Shown in pieces: positions 22,136-35,044 of a stretch of DNA of 64,000 nt. This DNA is from Neodontobutis hainanensis (taxonomy: Eukaryota > Chordata > Actinopteri > Gobiiformes > Odontobutidae), in the NCBI GenBank assembly GCA_024349245.1, contig JALDNG010000959.1, positions 1 to 64,000 of the forward strand, in the 5' to 3' direction. A program made the translations under genes and the position numbers. The first letter of the stretch is position 1; every line of letters begins with the position of its first letter. Under the pieces are notes generated by a model. The model had not been told where the DNA came from, did not search any database, and saw nothing but the letters and a program-made list of their open reading frames with translations.

Positions 22136-23928
22136 AATTATACTGTATTTTTTGGGTTTAATCATTTCCTATGGCAGTGACAAAAGAGAATGCCAACCAA
22201 GATGACCGACTGCTATAAAACCACGTTACTTGTCATAAATCAATTTTGTCATAAACTGTGTGTTTTAAATGAAAGCAGCAGGATCATTTGGACAAGTCTC
22301 TACCCCACAGCATTGCAGTGTATGTTTATTGAAACATTGGAATAATAAATTATACTGGCTACTGTCCAGACTAACAAATTCAAATTTCAAAATGTATAAC
22401 TTTTCATTTAGCATCTGCTCAGGCATTTTTAGGAAAATAAAACACATTGTTGAGTGAGAGATCAAAATACAATCACTCTGAAAGACAGTCATTTTAATGT
22501 GTGGCAGTTCTTCAAGGAATGTTAAGGTGAATGTGTTGGCTCACGGTGTCTTCCGTCATGAACACAGTTATCTACGAAACAAGTGGAACTGTTTCGATGC
22601 CTTCATTATTGCTGTTGAGTGAGTATCCAACAAATAAACACATATACAACAACGCTGCTTTGTGATCAACCACTTTTGCACTTTTGTTATTAATGATATT
22701 TTGTCTGTGTTGTCCTTTAAGGCTGCTGGGATATGTTTTGAGTTTTTTCCGGATTGACCTCTTCTGGTTGTTAGATTCTCTGAGGCCACTGCGCCTGATA
22801 AGAAGGATAACATGTAAGTCTTTTTTCCAAACCACAAACATAGTAAAAACACTGAAATAAAATTGAGACAACAAGTGCAGTTCAAATCAATTATCTAACC
22901 TGTTTGAGCAGGCCTGCGGAGAACTGTGGAGACCATTTTAGAAACCCTGCCCATGTTCTCTAATGTCCTTCTGCTCTTCAACCTGCTCATCATCGTCTTC
23001 GGCATTGCAGCAGTGCAGCTGTGGAAGGGACAGCTACGCAACCGCTGCTTTCTCGGAGCTGATGTAACGTAAGTTTAAAAGTATAGTCTAGGGCTTTTTC
23101 CTCCCTTGAAAGTCCACCATCTCCATCACGTTGCAACTTTCTAAGTAGCTCGCCAAAGACTTAAGGAATCCTACATAAACTTGATCTGTCACTCAGCAAA
23201 CCAACATACCTTTATATCCAATCTGGGCACAAATGTTTGATTTGGTCATTCAAAGTCTGAAAGATAAATGGAATACTAACAATGTTGCATTTCCAGCAGT
23301 CTTTTGTGATATGGATATAGAGAGTTGCAGCGTCAACACATGTTAAATATATATTATGCAACTGGACCTATAAGCATTGAGCAATGGCTTTAGTCTCACA
23401 TTTGGCTGTTGCTTTCTAAAAGTATTGCTAGACTTCTGTATTTATCAGATGATTGGTTTTGTCTTCATTGTCTACAGACAAAAGTATTAAAGTGTGTATG
23501 TCTCTATGTCTCTCCTCAGACAGTACAACAGGACCATGCATCCTTTCTACTCTGACCCTAACAACTCACCCTTCATCTGTTCACCATTTGACAACGATGG
23601 TCAGCATTGCAGTAACGTACCATCTACAGTCAAAAACAACACCCAGTGCATGGTTTTACCTGAGAGTCAGGCCCTGGCTTCGTTTAATGACTCTCACGAC
23701 TGTGTGAACTGGAACAGTTTGTACAGAGAGTGTCAACGTGGAGACGAGAACCCTTATGAAGGAATCATTAACTTTGACGACATTGGTTATGCTTGGATAG
23801 CTATATTTCAGGTGAGTAATAATAATAAATCAAATTTAAATAGCGCTTTTCAGAGGATGCTTTACATACACAATACACACACAGGACAAATAAAACAATA
23901 AATAATTATGTAAACAGTATGATCACTT

Positions 23929-24290
23929 GTACAGTGCATCAGAAACATATTCACAGTGCTTCACTTTTTCCACATTTTATGTTACAGCCTTTTCCCAAAA
24001 TTGATTAAATTCATAATTTGTCTCAAAATTCTACAAACAATACCCCACAATAAAAACTTTAAAAAGTTTAAATTAAACGTTAAAATTTATTTAAAAAAAA
24101 AAACAGTAATGAGCTGGAAAAAAGTTTTTATGTTATCATTCATATTCTTTGGAAAATGGCCAAAAAAACAAAAATTCTGCCAGGGTATGTAATTTTTGAA
24201 CACAACCGTGTCTGAGCTCAATTTTGAGTGTTATGGCAAAGGCTTTGAATAATTATGTACATGCACTTTTTTTTTTTTTAATATCTCAGT
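23929..24290 (+). mobile_element. Tc1/mariner-like terminal fragment in a channel intron
   Basis: It starts TACAGTGCATCAGAAAC and continues CACAGTGCTTCACTTTTTCC, a terminal inverted repeat seen in many fish Tc1-like elements. The opposite terminus is not recognisable. The element is present in unit B (about 62497-62880), where an internal A run is longer. Confidence 0.6.
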
Positions 24291-24453
24291 ATCTACTCAC
24301 CTGAACAGATTTGTCTTTGAACTCTTTATTGATCTGTGTATTTTTCATTTGAAAATCCTCAGGTCATCACACTGGAAGGATGGTCAGAAATCATGTATTT
24401 TGTCATGGATGCCTTTTCTTTTGGAGTTTTTATTTTTTATAGTTGTGACTGTG

Positions 24454-25332
24454 GTAAGTATTCGATTTTTATATTTTACAGAGGCAAAGATATACCCTTA
24501 AGCTTTAGTATATACCCTGAAAGCTGTATTTGGCGAAATTTCAAATCAAAGTCAAAAGAGAAAGAAAAACTAATTCATAATGCCTTTTATTTTGGTGAAA
24601 ATTTTTGCATACACTGGTTTTTAAATGAACAGCAAAATCAATATCATTAACACCAGAAAGTGTATACATAGTTCTCACTTGATTGATGAATTCTCACCAA
24701 CTTGATAGTGTTGCTTTTTAAATCATCAGTTGTGTAAATTTGTTCTACATTCTGTTGTCGAGCGGGTAGATCAGAGACGTGAGAGATTGGGGCACACCTT
24801 ATTTTTCTTTTAGTTCCCATTTTTGTTACATGTGGTGAGAAATTACTTTTGGACTTAGGAAAAAGAATGGTCGCCTCATTCATGAAGCTTCTTGTGTAGA
24901 AATATCTACTTAAACCCTACTTAAGAGGATTTTCACCAAATCTTTTTTACATTAACTGAAAAATGTTCTTCTAAAAGAACAAATCTCAAGAACAGGGTGA
25001 AGCCTACAAATGAATGATCTAAGCTACTAAAGGCCATTTGGCAGGGTACAGGTCTCATTACGTGTCTCTGTCCTATAGTTCTTAAAGTACAGCCGCTTTC
25101 GTACAGGTGCTCTGGAGTATTTTTTTTAAATGACAACGGAAACAAAGCTAACTGCGTACCCCAAGCTCTCTTTGTGATACTGAAACCCACTGGCCTCTTT
25201 TCCCAAACTCAGATACTCATTTGAACACTCCTCAGACTGACATTCACTGAAGCTGTCTGTTTTTTCTTATTCTTCTTTACTTCCTGTCTTTTATGTTGTG
25301 GTTTTAAAGTGACTGCTCTTCTTTCACATCAG
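24454..25332. other. Channel intron, domain I
   Basis: Shared almost exactly with unit B (63037-63917). Two minus-strand frames (24647-24883 and 24933-25190) are open in unit A but match no family I know, and the first is truncated by a frameshift in unit B. No other signal seen. Confidence 0.55.
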
Positions 25333-25892
25333 CTCGGAGCATTTGTCATGACGAACGTGTGTGCTGTAGTGATTAGTACCCAGTTCTCGATGTTCGCGGA
25401 GCAGCAGCAGCATGAAGAACAAGAAGATAGAATACAAGTTGCAGTTCTTTTAAAAGAACAAGCAACTAGATTCTTACAAAAGTCTACTTTGAAATGAGGT
25501 TAGACAGAGACTTAACTGTATTACTGTGTTCTTTGTGTTCATGACCTTACTTTTTCAAATAATATATCAATAGGGACTTTTAGGAATAGAAAAATACAAT
25601 GCTGTGTAAATAAATTTGGACATAGCCTCAGAAAGATTATTACAGCTGCTGGTTTATTAGCAGGTGTCTGAACTACAGTAAAATCACATTTTGAAAAACT
25701 GCATCTTTTCAGTTCTTATATTAGGTCCCACAGACGGCCTCCATCTGACAGCGCTCAAATAGAGATCCGCAAAAGTCTATGCCTATTTCAGGGAACACCT
25801 CAAAATATGTTGCCACCGACTGCTTCGACCGAGTGATCCTTTTTGTGAATTTCTTAAGTATTTTTGTGATCGCTATGGAACATTACCAACAG

Positions 25893-26855
25893 GTGAGACA
25901 CATGGGGATTCTTAGTTAACCCTTCTATGGAAAGCTACTATTACCAGTGCACATTTTTGAGCACACTAGTACTTCTAGTAGATATTTTGTGTAGTACTAG
26001 AGGTACTAGTGACGCTTTGGACCTCACTGTTGTAGAAAGCTGCTGACCACCTCTATTTAGCCGATTGGATTTGAGACAAGATAGACTGAAAGACACAGAA
26101 TGCATGACTTAGAGCAGAAGATTTATTCACCACAAGACAGGCCTGAGACAGAGAACACTCAATATGCATGTTCAAGTCTCACTAGCGTCTGGAATAGTGC
26201 AGCATATGTAGCTGTGAATTGCATCATTGATTGGGCAATGTTGTCTTAACCTTGTAGTTGTTTGTGTAATCTTTTAAACAAGTTCATTTGGATAGTGTCT
26301 GTTGTCATTATCATTTTAAAAGAGTAAACACAAATGTTTTTATAATAAATGGCTTCACCAAACCACTAACTATGAATAAAAAGTTCATTCATATTCTCAA
26401 CTCCCAAAAAACTCCCAAAATTTCCAAATTCTTCCAGGATATGTACTTATGAGCACAAGTGTATAATTAGAACTGGTTTGTGGAATACGTCATGGCCACT
26501 GTTGATTTGGCACAGAGCAGGCTCATTACATTCCTCACACATGTTGTCTAGTTTCAGTTTCTGTGGGATTGGTTCTGACCCGGGGGCTTAAAGTTGGGAC
26601 AGTGCAGTGATATCATAAACCGTATCATTTATTTGGTTCAGTGTTCCAGGTGTAAATGCTTAAGATAATGCAAGAATGCCTGGAAGAATGCAAGATTATT
26701 TTAATTATGCACCCTTAAGTTTTAGAAATTTACCTACTTATTTTAAAGCCCATGAAATGAAAATATGCACTGAACAGCACAGTATAATACATCTATAAAG
26801 TAAATACAAAGATTTATTTCCTGATTTCCTTTTTCCTTTGTGTCTTTTCTCACAG
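25893..26855. other. Channel intron, domain II
   Basis: AT-rich, about 960 bases. No repeat family or coding segment recognised. Confidence 0.5.
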
Positions 26856-27442
26856 CCTCTCTGGTGGATGAAGTTACTCCTGATCAGTAACATTTTCATC
26901 GATGCTATATCTTCTTCACGGAGATGGTGCTGAAGTAAATAATACATTCATTTGATTACTTCAGAGAGTTTAATAATCTGCTGGACTTCATCATTGTTAT
27001 TACAAGGTAATGTGGGTGTCCTAAATGTAATCTAAAGAATTGTCCCACAACTCTGAAGGTTCTTTGTGTACCAGTTGTATGGAGCACCTGACGACAGGTG
27101 GCAGTATGCTGGCGGTGCTGCATGTCTTTCGTTGCTTCGTCTAGTGCGCCTCATTATGTCCCATCCTAACCTGTGGAAACAAGTTCTAGTGCTGATGAAG
27201 ACCATGAAAGAGGCCGTTCCACTCTGGTCCCTGTTGCTGCTTTTCATTTTTGTTTTCAGGCATGTACTTCTCAGAATAGAGAGATAGAGGTTCTACCAGT
27301 GCAGGTTTACTGACTATGTCTCTGTTATTCCAGTCTACTGGGGATGCACTGCTTTGGGTCAAAATTCAACTTTCCCACACAAGATGTGCATAGACGGACA
27401 AACTTTGACTCCATCCTGTGGTCGATGCTCACTGTGTTTCAG

Positions 27443-28139
27443 GTGAGCCTGGTCTGCTTTGTAACAGCACTAATTGGGGTCTCTTCCGACTCCAAATACT
27501 ACTAAGTATTAAAAACATTCAGGCAACCAAATATTCAATCAGTTTAATCCTGAAACATTTTGAGTATTTGGTAGGTTTGGTTCAGGGATTCATGGAGAAC
27601 AAAAATATTGATGTTTCAGTGTTTATTTAATTTTATTTATGTGCATTTTTGGCTGGAGGGTCCCCAGGAGAGAGCAGAAAGTGTCAAGGGTGTATAATAG
27701 ATCTGTGAGAGTCACTGAAGAGAAACATTCTGCAGAAATTCATGCTATAAGCTGTAACACAGACACACTGATCAAATCAAAAGAAAAAGGTTAAGGGTGA
27801 TCAAAATGATTGCAAACAAATAAGACTGTTTGCAATCCCTTGAATGCTGCATATAATTTGTTGACCATGGTTTTGTAATTCTTTAATGGATAAATATAAT
27901 CCTTTTTATTTACAATTTAGATTTGAGTTGGAAAAGTCAAGGGAAATGTAAAATGTAATTTCCAGGTTGAATTGTCATGGCTTTTAAATGATTGTCTTGT
28001 CATTAGTTGTATTGGCAATATGGACATAAAATCTAATAATTTTTATTAAAAGGGCCCTAAAACCTTCCCTGGAAACTCCCGGAGGCCCCTGCTGATGCAC
28101 TTTTGCGCTCACAACTTTTTGTCTTATTCTCTGATGTAG
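27443..28139. other. Channel intron before the domain II pore exon
   Basis: No element recognised. Its first 23 bases are shared with the alpha copy after 17199, marking where the alpha rearrangement broke. Confidence 0.55.
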
Positions 28140-28292
28140 ATTCTGACCCAGGAAGACTGGAATTACGTGATGTACAACGGCATGATCACCACCAGCCCCT
28201 GGGCATTTTTTTTCGTTGCTGTGATAATGCTGGGGAAACATTTACTCCTGAACGTGCTTGTGAGCATCGTGGTTCGTAATTTCCAAGTTCTG

Positions 28293-29248
28293 GTAAGGAC
28301 CATTTTTGTTTTCATACATCACTGATGCATAATAATTGATATGCAGTGAGTCAGGGCTGGGATATTTGATGTTGATGGGTCCTCCTCAAGAAAATTACAG
28401 TCAAAACATCATCTAATTCCCTTTTTAGATGATGTTTTAGAGTTTAGCTGAACATTTTGAGTGGCCCCAACATCAGAGACAGAAGACTTTAAAACAGAAA
28501 GGTCAAGGTCAAAAATGTTTTATATTTCCGCCCTTTGCTCTTTATGCCAATAAAACCACATCACATCCACAGTCTCTGTTTTGAGACAAACCCCTTTAAC
28601 AGGCAGCACCAGCCCCACGGTCCTCCGCTGGGACAGGGTGTGGGGCTAACGGGATGTCTACAGTAAATATTTACAGAGCACAGGCCACAGATTTGTGTGC
28701 TGCTGGGTCTGGTCGCTGTTTTACACAGTGGCACGTGGTGAGAGCGTGCAAGAACTCATTGACACGAAGATCATTTAAATATGTTTTTGTCGTAGAAAAA
28801 ATAAAATGCATAATTCTGGGCAGAGAAAAGGCAATAGAAAAACGTATAGTGTAATAAGTATTACACGGCCCAGTTCCAAATCTAATTTGCTTCAGCATTT
28901 TTCAAGATCATTACATTCTGAGAAAGAGTTGAATTCTGAGTATGTCCCCAATCATTAATGCAATGCTCCTGACAGTAACAGAGATGACAGATTAACAAAT
29001 TTGTTATTATTACAAAGCCAGTCTCCCCAACCTTTAAAAAAATAAAATGTAAAAATACACATTGGACTAAACCTCACAGTACTTTAATACCTGTAATAGT
29101 CTTTTAAAAGGCTACAAATCACACAGTGTTTAAATAGTTTTTATTCAAATTTTTACATCTGTAATCTGTTATTTGTAACTTGTGCGCAGTGTGCCTACAG
29201 TATAGTGGCTTGATGATGTGTTTGTCTAAAAAAACTCTGTTGTCCTAG
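28293..29248. other. Channel intron after domain II S6
   Basis: About 950 bases. Short open frames on both strands near 28654-28898 are not supported by motifs. No element recognised. Confidence 0.5.
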
Positions 29249-29487
29249 GCCCATTCCATTATCTCACACGAAGACACACAGACTTCAGTGACCGCAGCAG
29301 TAGAAAACGTAAGATGTGAAAAAGACATTATGAAATACAACTTACTACTTTTAATCAAGCTTTAATGTTGATGTAATCTTTTAAATGTCTGTTTTCTTTT
29401 TTGATTTTTACTGCAGACACCTCGTTATCCAAAATGGTTCAAAGATCATAAGGAGTGGTCACTCTTCCTGTTTTCTCCGCAGAACAA
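29249..29487 (+). pseudogene. Domain II-III linker exons of the channel
   Basis: Two small exons with clean splice sites: 29249-29308 (20 codons, starts AHSIISHEDTQ) and 29417-29487 (WFKDHKEWSLFLFSPQNK, phase 2 end). The second joins in frame to the domain III S1 exon at 31441. Together they give a linker of only about 44 residues, very short next to the long II-III loop of usual T-type channels. No lesions are visible in these exons. Confidence 0.75.
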
Positions 29488-31440
29488 GTAAGCTTAACAC
29501 AAAAAGCAAACACACACAACTGGCATTACAATAATATTTGTATTTATTTATATACCTGCTGTGTAAGCTATTGTAGACAAGGAGGGTAATAAGGAGAAAG
29601 TACTTATTTATTATTGTTACAGTATAGCCCCTTGCTTTCCAACAAATAGAGAATTAATTTAATTTAATCCAATCAGAGGAGCAGTTAGGCTTTGTTCTCT
29701 CATTGGGTTTAAGTAAAGGCTGAGCAGAACTGGCTGCCAGTGACTCAGGCGTAGGCCTCAATGAACTTGGAGTTGGTTTTGATGGTCCTGACTCAGACTC
29801 GGACAGCTGCAGCTGCAGTAGAACAATACAGCACAGATCCTGCAACAAAACAGGCCTGGTGGTGATCAAGACGGGGGTATATTTGCTATCTTGTTCCCGA
29901 CCCGCTTCCTCGTGCTCGTCTGTGGCTCTGCCAGCCCCGTGAGAGGTGGTGGTTAAAAAAGCGTGTGTGGTAAAACAGCTGATCTTAGTTAGCACAGACT
30001 GATGCAGGCATCAGTATGTGCATTTAGAAATTTAGAAATTTAGCATTTAGAAATATTTAATATTTAAATAATTTGGGCTTGCAGCCTAAAACATTAATAA
30101 TGAATGAATAATCTACAAACATTATATATATATATATTTTTATCAATGTGCTACAGCCAGGACAGCGCATGGCTAAATACAAATGTACATGTTATGATCG
30201 AGGCCGAGAAAGTGTAAAGGTTTAGACAAAGATAAAGCAGGGCTTTAGAACAGAACACAAGTCCTCGGGCACAGCTGATCAGGAGCTTAGCTCTGTGTTT
30301 GGAGGATCAGAAAATTACAGTCCCTAACTCATCGGTGCTACATTCCTCTTCTCTTCCTAGGCCTGGACCGTCCTGACAGGTGTGACACCTGTCTGCTCTG
30401 TCTGTGTGTAATGGCTTCGCTTTGCTTTGAGACCTGCACTACTTTTCAGCGTAACCATGCTTTAGAGCTTTGTACCGCTGTCTTCCCCCTGAAAATTGGA
30501 AAAAGTAGATTTGGAAACTCCCCTCAATGAGCTTCGGTCTTTGCCAGATACCTGCTTTTTGATCAGGTAAACATTGCCCCATGACTTAAAAGAGACGTGC
30601 AGATTGTCTAGCTTTCAGTCTTAGATATAAACAGCTCATAATTAATACGTTTATAGTACTTTTAAGTGTGAGCAACAAACAGCATTAAATGTCTTCTAAA
30701 TAGACACACAAATCAAATCCAAATCAATGCATCAGTTGATCAGATGATTTGGTTCAACATTTGGTGATTTGAATGGACTCAAATATATTTGGATTTAACT
30801 TGAACTTGTTTCATCAATTGAAGGTAACTCAAATTTCAATTTCCAGTTAGGAAGTTGTTCTTCTTCTACTTTGATGTGTTCATGTAATTTTATCTCAGAA
30901 TGTTGGAACAATAAACAATAACAACAAGGACCAAAATGCGCTCATGTTATATTTATTTGATTTTAATGTTATATTAAATAAGTTATTACAGTCAAACTAG
31001 CAATAATTAAGCTATTAGCAGCATTTCAAGAAAAGCCGGGCCTGTTTAAAAAAGTTAAGTTATGAATGTTCAAAACAGTTGGTATGATATATTCTTAAAT
31101 GACTTATATAACTTAAATATCTTAAACGTTTCTGTTGATGATGTAAATAACCATGTTGACAACTCACCCACAACTCGGACTAGTTTTTGGTGTCTTGAAC
31201 TTGAAAACTGAGGATTTGAAAGTGCCTTGTACTAAAAAACTGGTGACTCGACTACAACCCTGCTGTTTATTAAAAACACCTTTCACTGTTTTTACTTTTT
31301 AATCTGTGAAAGTGCATACTTATATATGCATATCGATAGAAGAGTTTTAATCTGCAAATGGCAGATAAACTGAATTGAACTGAAGAAGTCACTTTTCCTT
31401 TTACAGCTCAGTCCTGAGGTAATTGTGTGCTTTTGTTTAG
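29488..31440. other. Large channel intron before domain III
   Basis: Just under 2 kb. A minus-strand open frame at 29654-29995 is Ser/Pro-rich and low-complexity, with no motif. A short (TA)n stretch lies near 30125. No named element seen. Confidence 0.5.
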
Positions 31441-33729
31441 GTTCCGTGTTGTCTGCAATCAGATCAATGCCTCTGTTAAGTTCGCCCACCTCATTCTTTT
31501 AGTCATTGTTCTGAGCTGTATCACCTTGGCTTTGGAAAGACCCAGCATCTCTGACGGAAGCACGGTGAGACAAATGCATTCTCAAATACATCTATTTCCC
31601 TCAGAACCTGGAAAATATGAGATAGGTTCATATTAGATATATTAGATAAAAAAACTGTATGTCTTTGTCTTTAGGAGCGACTTGTCCTGACTTATTGTGA
31701 CTATGTCTTTACCGGCCTCTTTACACTAGAAATGGTTTTAAAGGTAAACAATATACAAGTATTTCTAAAAACATTTTGAGTTATTTTTGATTTGACTCTT
31801 ACTGTTCTTTAACACCAGATCATAGCCTTGGGTGTGGTGATTGGGAAAGACAGCTACTGCCATTCCCGAGAACGTCCTAGACGGGGTGTTGGTGATAGTG
31901 TCTGCAGCTGATGTCATTCTCTCACTGAGTGATCCACTGCACAATAATAGAAGAATCATGGGGATCCTCAAGGTTCTACGTTACGGGTTGGGTCAGTATG
32001 TCATAGATGTGAACAAGAGACAAGATTTAATTTTTCCATCAATAGACCGCTGTGTTTAACTCCACCATTTAATAACTGTTTCTCAATATTGCCAGGGGTT
32101 TGCAAAAATAGTACAGTGGAGTATGTATATTTAGGACGAAACATTCCCCAAAGTGATCATGACTTGTACTGCCCCTACTCCTCCTAAAGCAGCCAGGCTT
32201 TTCAGCGAGTGGCTCTTACATGGCACTTATACATGTTTTGTATGAATTTTTGTTCCAGGGTCCTCAAACACGCAACAAGATTGAAGCTGGCCATGGACGG
32301 TCTCCTAGCTTCAGTCAAACCAATTACTAACATTATTATAATCAGTGCTGTTTTTCTTTTTCTATGGAGTCCTTGGTGTGCAGGTAAGATAATTCAACCA
32401 CACATGAGGCTGAATCTGAATGTCTCAAATAGCTTAGAACACTTAGAACACACAGATGTTTGAGTTCTCACTTTAGTAAGGAAAGGAGCTAAGATAGGAG
32501 CTCCACTGCTTCTTTTAAACCTATGGATGTTCTGAAAGGTTAGGAGCTTACTGACTTTCCACAATCCACTGCACCACCAGCCACAATCTTTTCTGAATAC
32601 GACCAAAATTTAGTTTCGTGAAGAGTTTGTGATGAATTTAAAGTCACTCTGCATCAACTGAAAAGACACTGCTCTAGAGCTACCACATCTTATGACTGAC
32701 TTTTTCAGGATTAGGTGCTTGTTGTAGTCTTTTGTTAGGATGTGTAGTTTTTATTATGTCAATGTGCGTCAATGTTCAACATTCCTGATGAGGTTAGTGG
32801 AATCAGATGTGTCAAAACCCCGCTGATGATCCTTTCCTAACTTGACAAGGACACTCCTGACCTCTCACTGTTGACTTTAGGACGTTGTATTCAAAGGTTA
32901 AGGAACAGTATTTGAATTCAGCCAAAGTATTTACCATATCACTGCAACCCTGTGTGCCTTGGTTGACTAGCTTTTTAAGGGAGCCTTTTACAATTGTGTG
33001 GACAAAGAATTCGGTATTGTCAGAAGCATCACCAACAAGACCGAATGCCTGATGTCAAACCTAAGCTGGCAAAGAAGAACATTCAATTTCGACAACATTC
33101 TCCAGGTATAAACGAGAAGGCTGGAGATAGACTAAACATATAAGTAGTAGTTGTTGAGTAGTTTTGTTTTCTTCCAGGCCTTAATGTCACTGTTTGTGAT
33201 GTACTCGAAGGACGGATGGGTGAATTATCATGTCACGGCCTCGGCGCTGTCGGAGAAGACCTTCAGGTATTATCACTAAACAAAACGAGACTTAACACCA
33301 GAGGAGACCGAGTCCTCTCTGAAAAAGAAAATCCTGTTATAAGGATTGGTGTAGAAAAATAAATATAACATAACAACACTTAAAGAAATCCATGACTCAA
33401 TAAAACTGATAACTATCTTTATTGTTATTAATAAATGTATTTTCTCACTGTATAAGTAACTTATACAAAACACAACCTTAAGCAGGAATAGTTAAAGTGG
33501 ATTGGATCACGCTGATCCTTTGTGAATTTATCAGTTGTGTTTTGTTTTTCAGCCTGTGACAAACAACAAGACCTGGATGGCTCTGTACTTTCTATCGTTT
33601 ATAATAATGAGCATCCTCCTGCTGGACATGTTCATCGGGACCATGGTCGACACATTCAACGAAGTCCAGCAAAAACAGAAAATCCAAAGAGGGACCTCAC
33701 ACAGGCGAAAATGACCCTAACACGGAACG
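31441..33729 (+). pseudogene. Domain III of the Cav3-like channel
   Basis: There are seven exons. 31441-31564: S1, FAHLILLVIVLSCITLALERP. 31675-31743: S2, YCDYVFTGLFTLEMVLK. 31819-31991: S3-S4, frameshift, VLDGVLVIVSAADVI and IMGILKVLRYGL. 32259-32383: S4-S5, LKLAMDGLLASVKPI, one-base slip before YGVLGVQ. 32971-33105: turret, ITNKTECLMSN, FNFDNILQ. 33178-33266: pore, ALMSLFVMYSKDGWVNY, filter Asp at 33211-33213. 33553-33729: S6, WMALYFLSFIIMSILLLDMFIG. The S4 has few basic residues. The last two exons do not join in frame, consistent with a lost base in the pore exon. The sequence matches T-type domain III throughout. Confidence 0.87.
32384..32970. other. Channel intron within domain III
   Basis: About 590 bases with no recognisable element or coding segment. 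Confidence 0.5.
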
Positions 33730-34513
33730 GTTAGTCACATCTAGGCCACTGAGCCCAGTATTGCAGTGTTTGATTGTGGTTGTTAGGCCTTTTGTTGGTT
33801 TATTTTTATTTTTTACAGCGCTATATTACACCCGCTACTCGCGAGTGCGGCGCTTGATCCACACATTGTGCACGAGCCTCATCCTGGAGCTGCTCATGTC
33901 AGGGGTGATCATTTTCAATGTCTTTATCATGATGTTGGAACATTACAATCAGACTCGGTAATGTCAACCCACTGCCTCAGGAACATCTCTAAACTATAAG
34001 GGCATATTGATTTATTTATTTTTGTTGTCTGCTTAGTACATAGATAATCTCATGGATTACACTTTCTACGGTTTCTTTGCCATCCTCATCATTGACATTG
34101 TGCTCAAACCTGTGGCGTTTGGCGGACGGAGGTTTATAAATAACAAGTAAGGCATATAAATAAGCGCAAGTCTGTTTTGTCAATAGTGTCTAATGTAATA
34201 TGTGAACCTTTAGCTGGAATTGTCTGGACCTGCTGGTGCTGGCGATGTCTCTAATCTTCTACTCACTGTGCTGAACCTGGACGACAAACTTCCCATTAAT
34301 CCCAGCCTCATCCGAACCTGCAAAGTGTTCACCCTTGCACAGAGTAATACACACATGCAACTTTTTATTCATTTCTAAAAATTCTCATAACTTTTGGTGC
34401 GTTAATGTGGTCCTCAGAATCTCGGGATGTGTTCACATGATTTCAGCTCGTAAGGTCGGAATATATAGCATCGCAGGACTGATGTTTAGACATGTTCATG
34501 TGCATTTCTCAAA

Positions 34514-35044
34514 TACAGAAAGTATTCACAGCGCTTCACTTTTTCTACATTTTGTTAAGTTACATCCTTATTTCAAAATGGATTCAATTTATTATTTGCC
34601 TCAAAATCCTACAAACTATAGCCCATGATGACAACATGAAAGAAGGTTTGAATTCTTTGCAAATTTATTAAAAATGAAAAACAAAAAGCACATGTACATA
34701 ATTATTTACAGCCAAAACTTTGTTTAAGCTTCGTTGGCCCTAATTACAGCCTCAAGCCTTTTGAGTCTGATGCTATGAGCTAGGCACAACAATGTTTGGG
34801 CAGTTTCTCCCAGTCTTCTTTGCAGAACCTCTCAAGTTCCATCAGGTTGGATGGTTAGCGTCGGTGCACATCCATTTTCAGATTTCTCCGGAGGTGTTTA
34901 AGGCTGGCTCTGTCTGGATCACTGAAGGATAAGTTTGTAAAATTTTGAGGCAAACAATCAATTTAATCCATTTTGAAATAAGGCTGTAACATTACAAAAT
35001 GTGGAAAAAGCAAAGCACTGTGAATACTTCACAGATGCACTGTA
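34514..35044. mobile_element. Non-autonomous Tc1/mariner-like element
   Basis: The left end (TACAGAAAGTATTCACAGCG, then CTTCACTTTTTCTAC) and the right end (inverted, closing GATGCACTGTA) form a long terminal inverted repeat of about 100 bases. The interior of about 330 bases matches a sequence common in fish Tc1-like derivatives. The left tip is shortened. Flanking TA is present. Confidence 0.7.

Larger units (their letters stand above)
22527..25497 (+). pseudogene. Domain I of the Cav3-like channel (unit A)
   Basis: There are six exons. 22527-22618: S2 end, exon start deleted (VLAHGVFRHEHSYLRNKWN). 22722-22813: S3-S4, LLDSLRPLRLIRRIT. 22912-23068: S5, ETLPMFSNVLLLFNLL to VQLWKGQLRNRC. 23520-23811: extracellular turret with Cys residues and FDDIGYAWIAIFQ. 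24363-24453: pore, VITLEGWSEIMYFVMDA, filter Glu at 24375-24377. 25333-25497: S6, LGAFVMTNVCAVVISTQFS, then a Gln/Glu-rich helix at the position of the T-type gating brake. Order and motifs match T-type domain I. The pore exon is 91 bases, one too many for the frame. The S2 exon lacks its acceptor and 85 bases relative to the alpha copy. Confidence 0.88.
25734..28292 (+). pseudogene. Domain II of the Cav3-like channel
   Basis: There are five exons. 25734-25892: S1, CFDRVILFVNFLSIFVIAMEH. 26856-27006: S2-S3, CYIFFTEMVLK and FNNLLDFIIVIT. 27075-27259: S4-S5, LAVLHVFR then LRLVRLIMSHPNL and PLWSLLLLFIFVF. 27334-27442: LLGMHCFGSKFN and FDSILWSMLTVFQ. 28140-28292: pore and S6, ILTQEDWNYVMYNGM, filter Glu at 28152-28154, then LLLNVLVSIVVRNFQ. 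The first three exons each contain a frame break; the last two are clean. The intron 27260-27333 has GC-AG ends. The intron before the first exon (25498-25733) holds nothing I recognise. Confidence 0.87.

Noticed and set aside
24647..25190. Two minus-strand frames inside a channel intron, repeated in unit B
   Set aside because: Conservation reflects the recent duplication. The first is frame-shifted in unit B and neither has a motif.
29654..29995. Minus-strand 113-codon frame
   Set aside because: Ser/Pro-rich low complexity in an intron, no motif.
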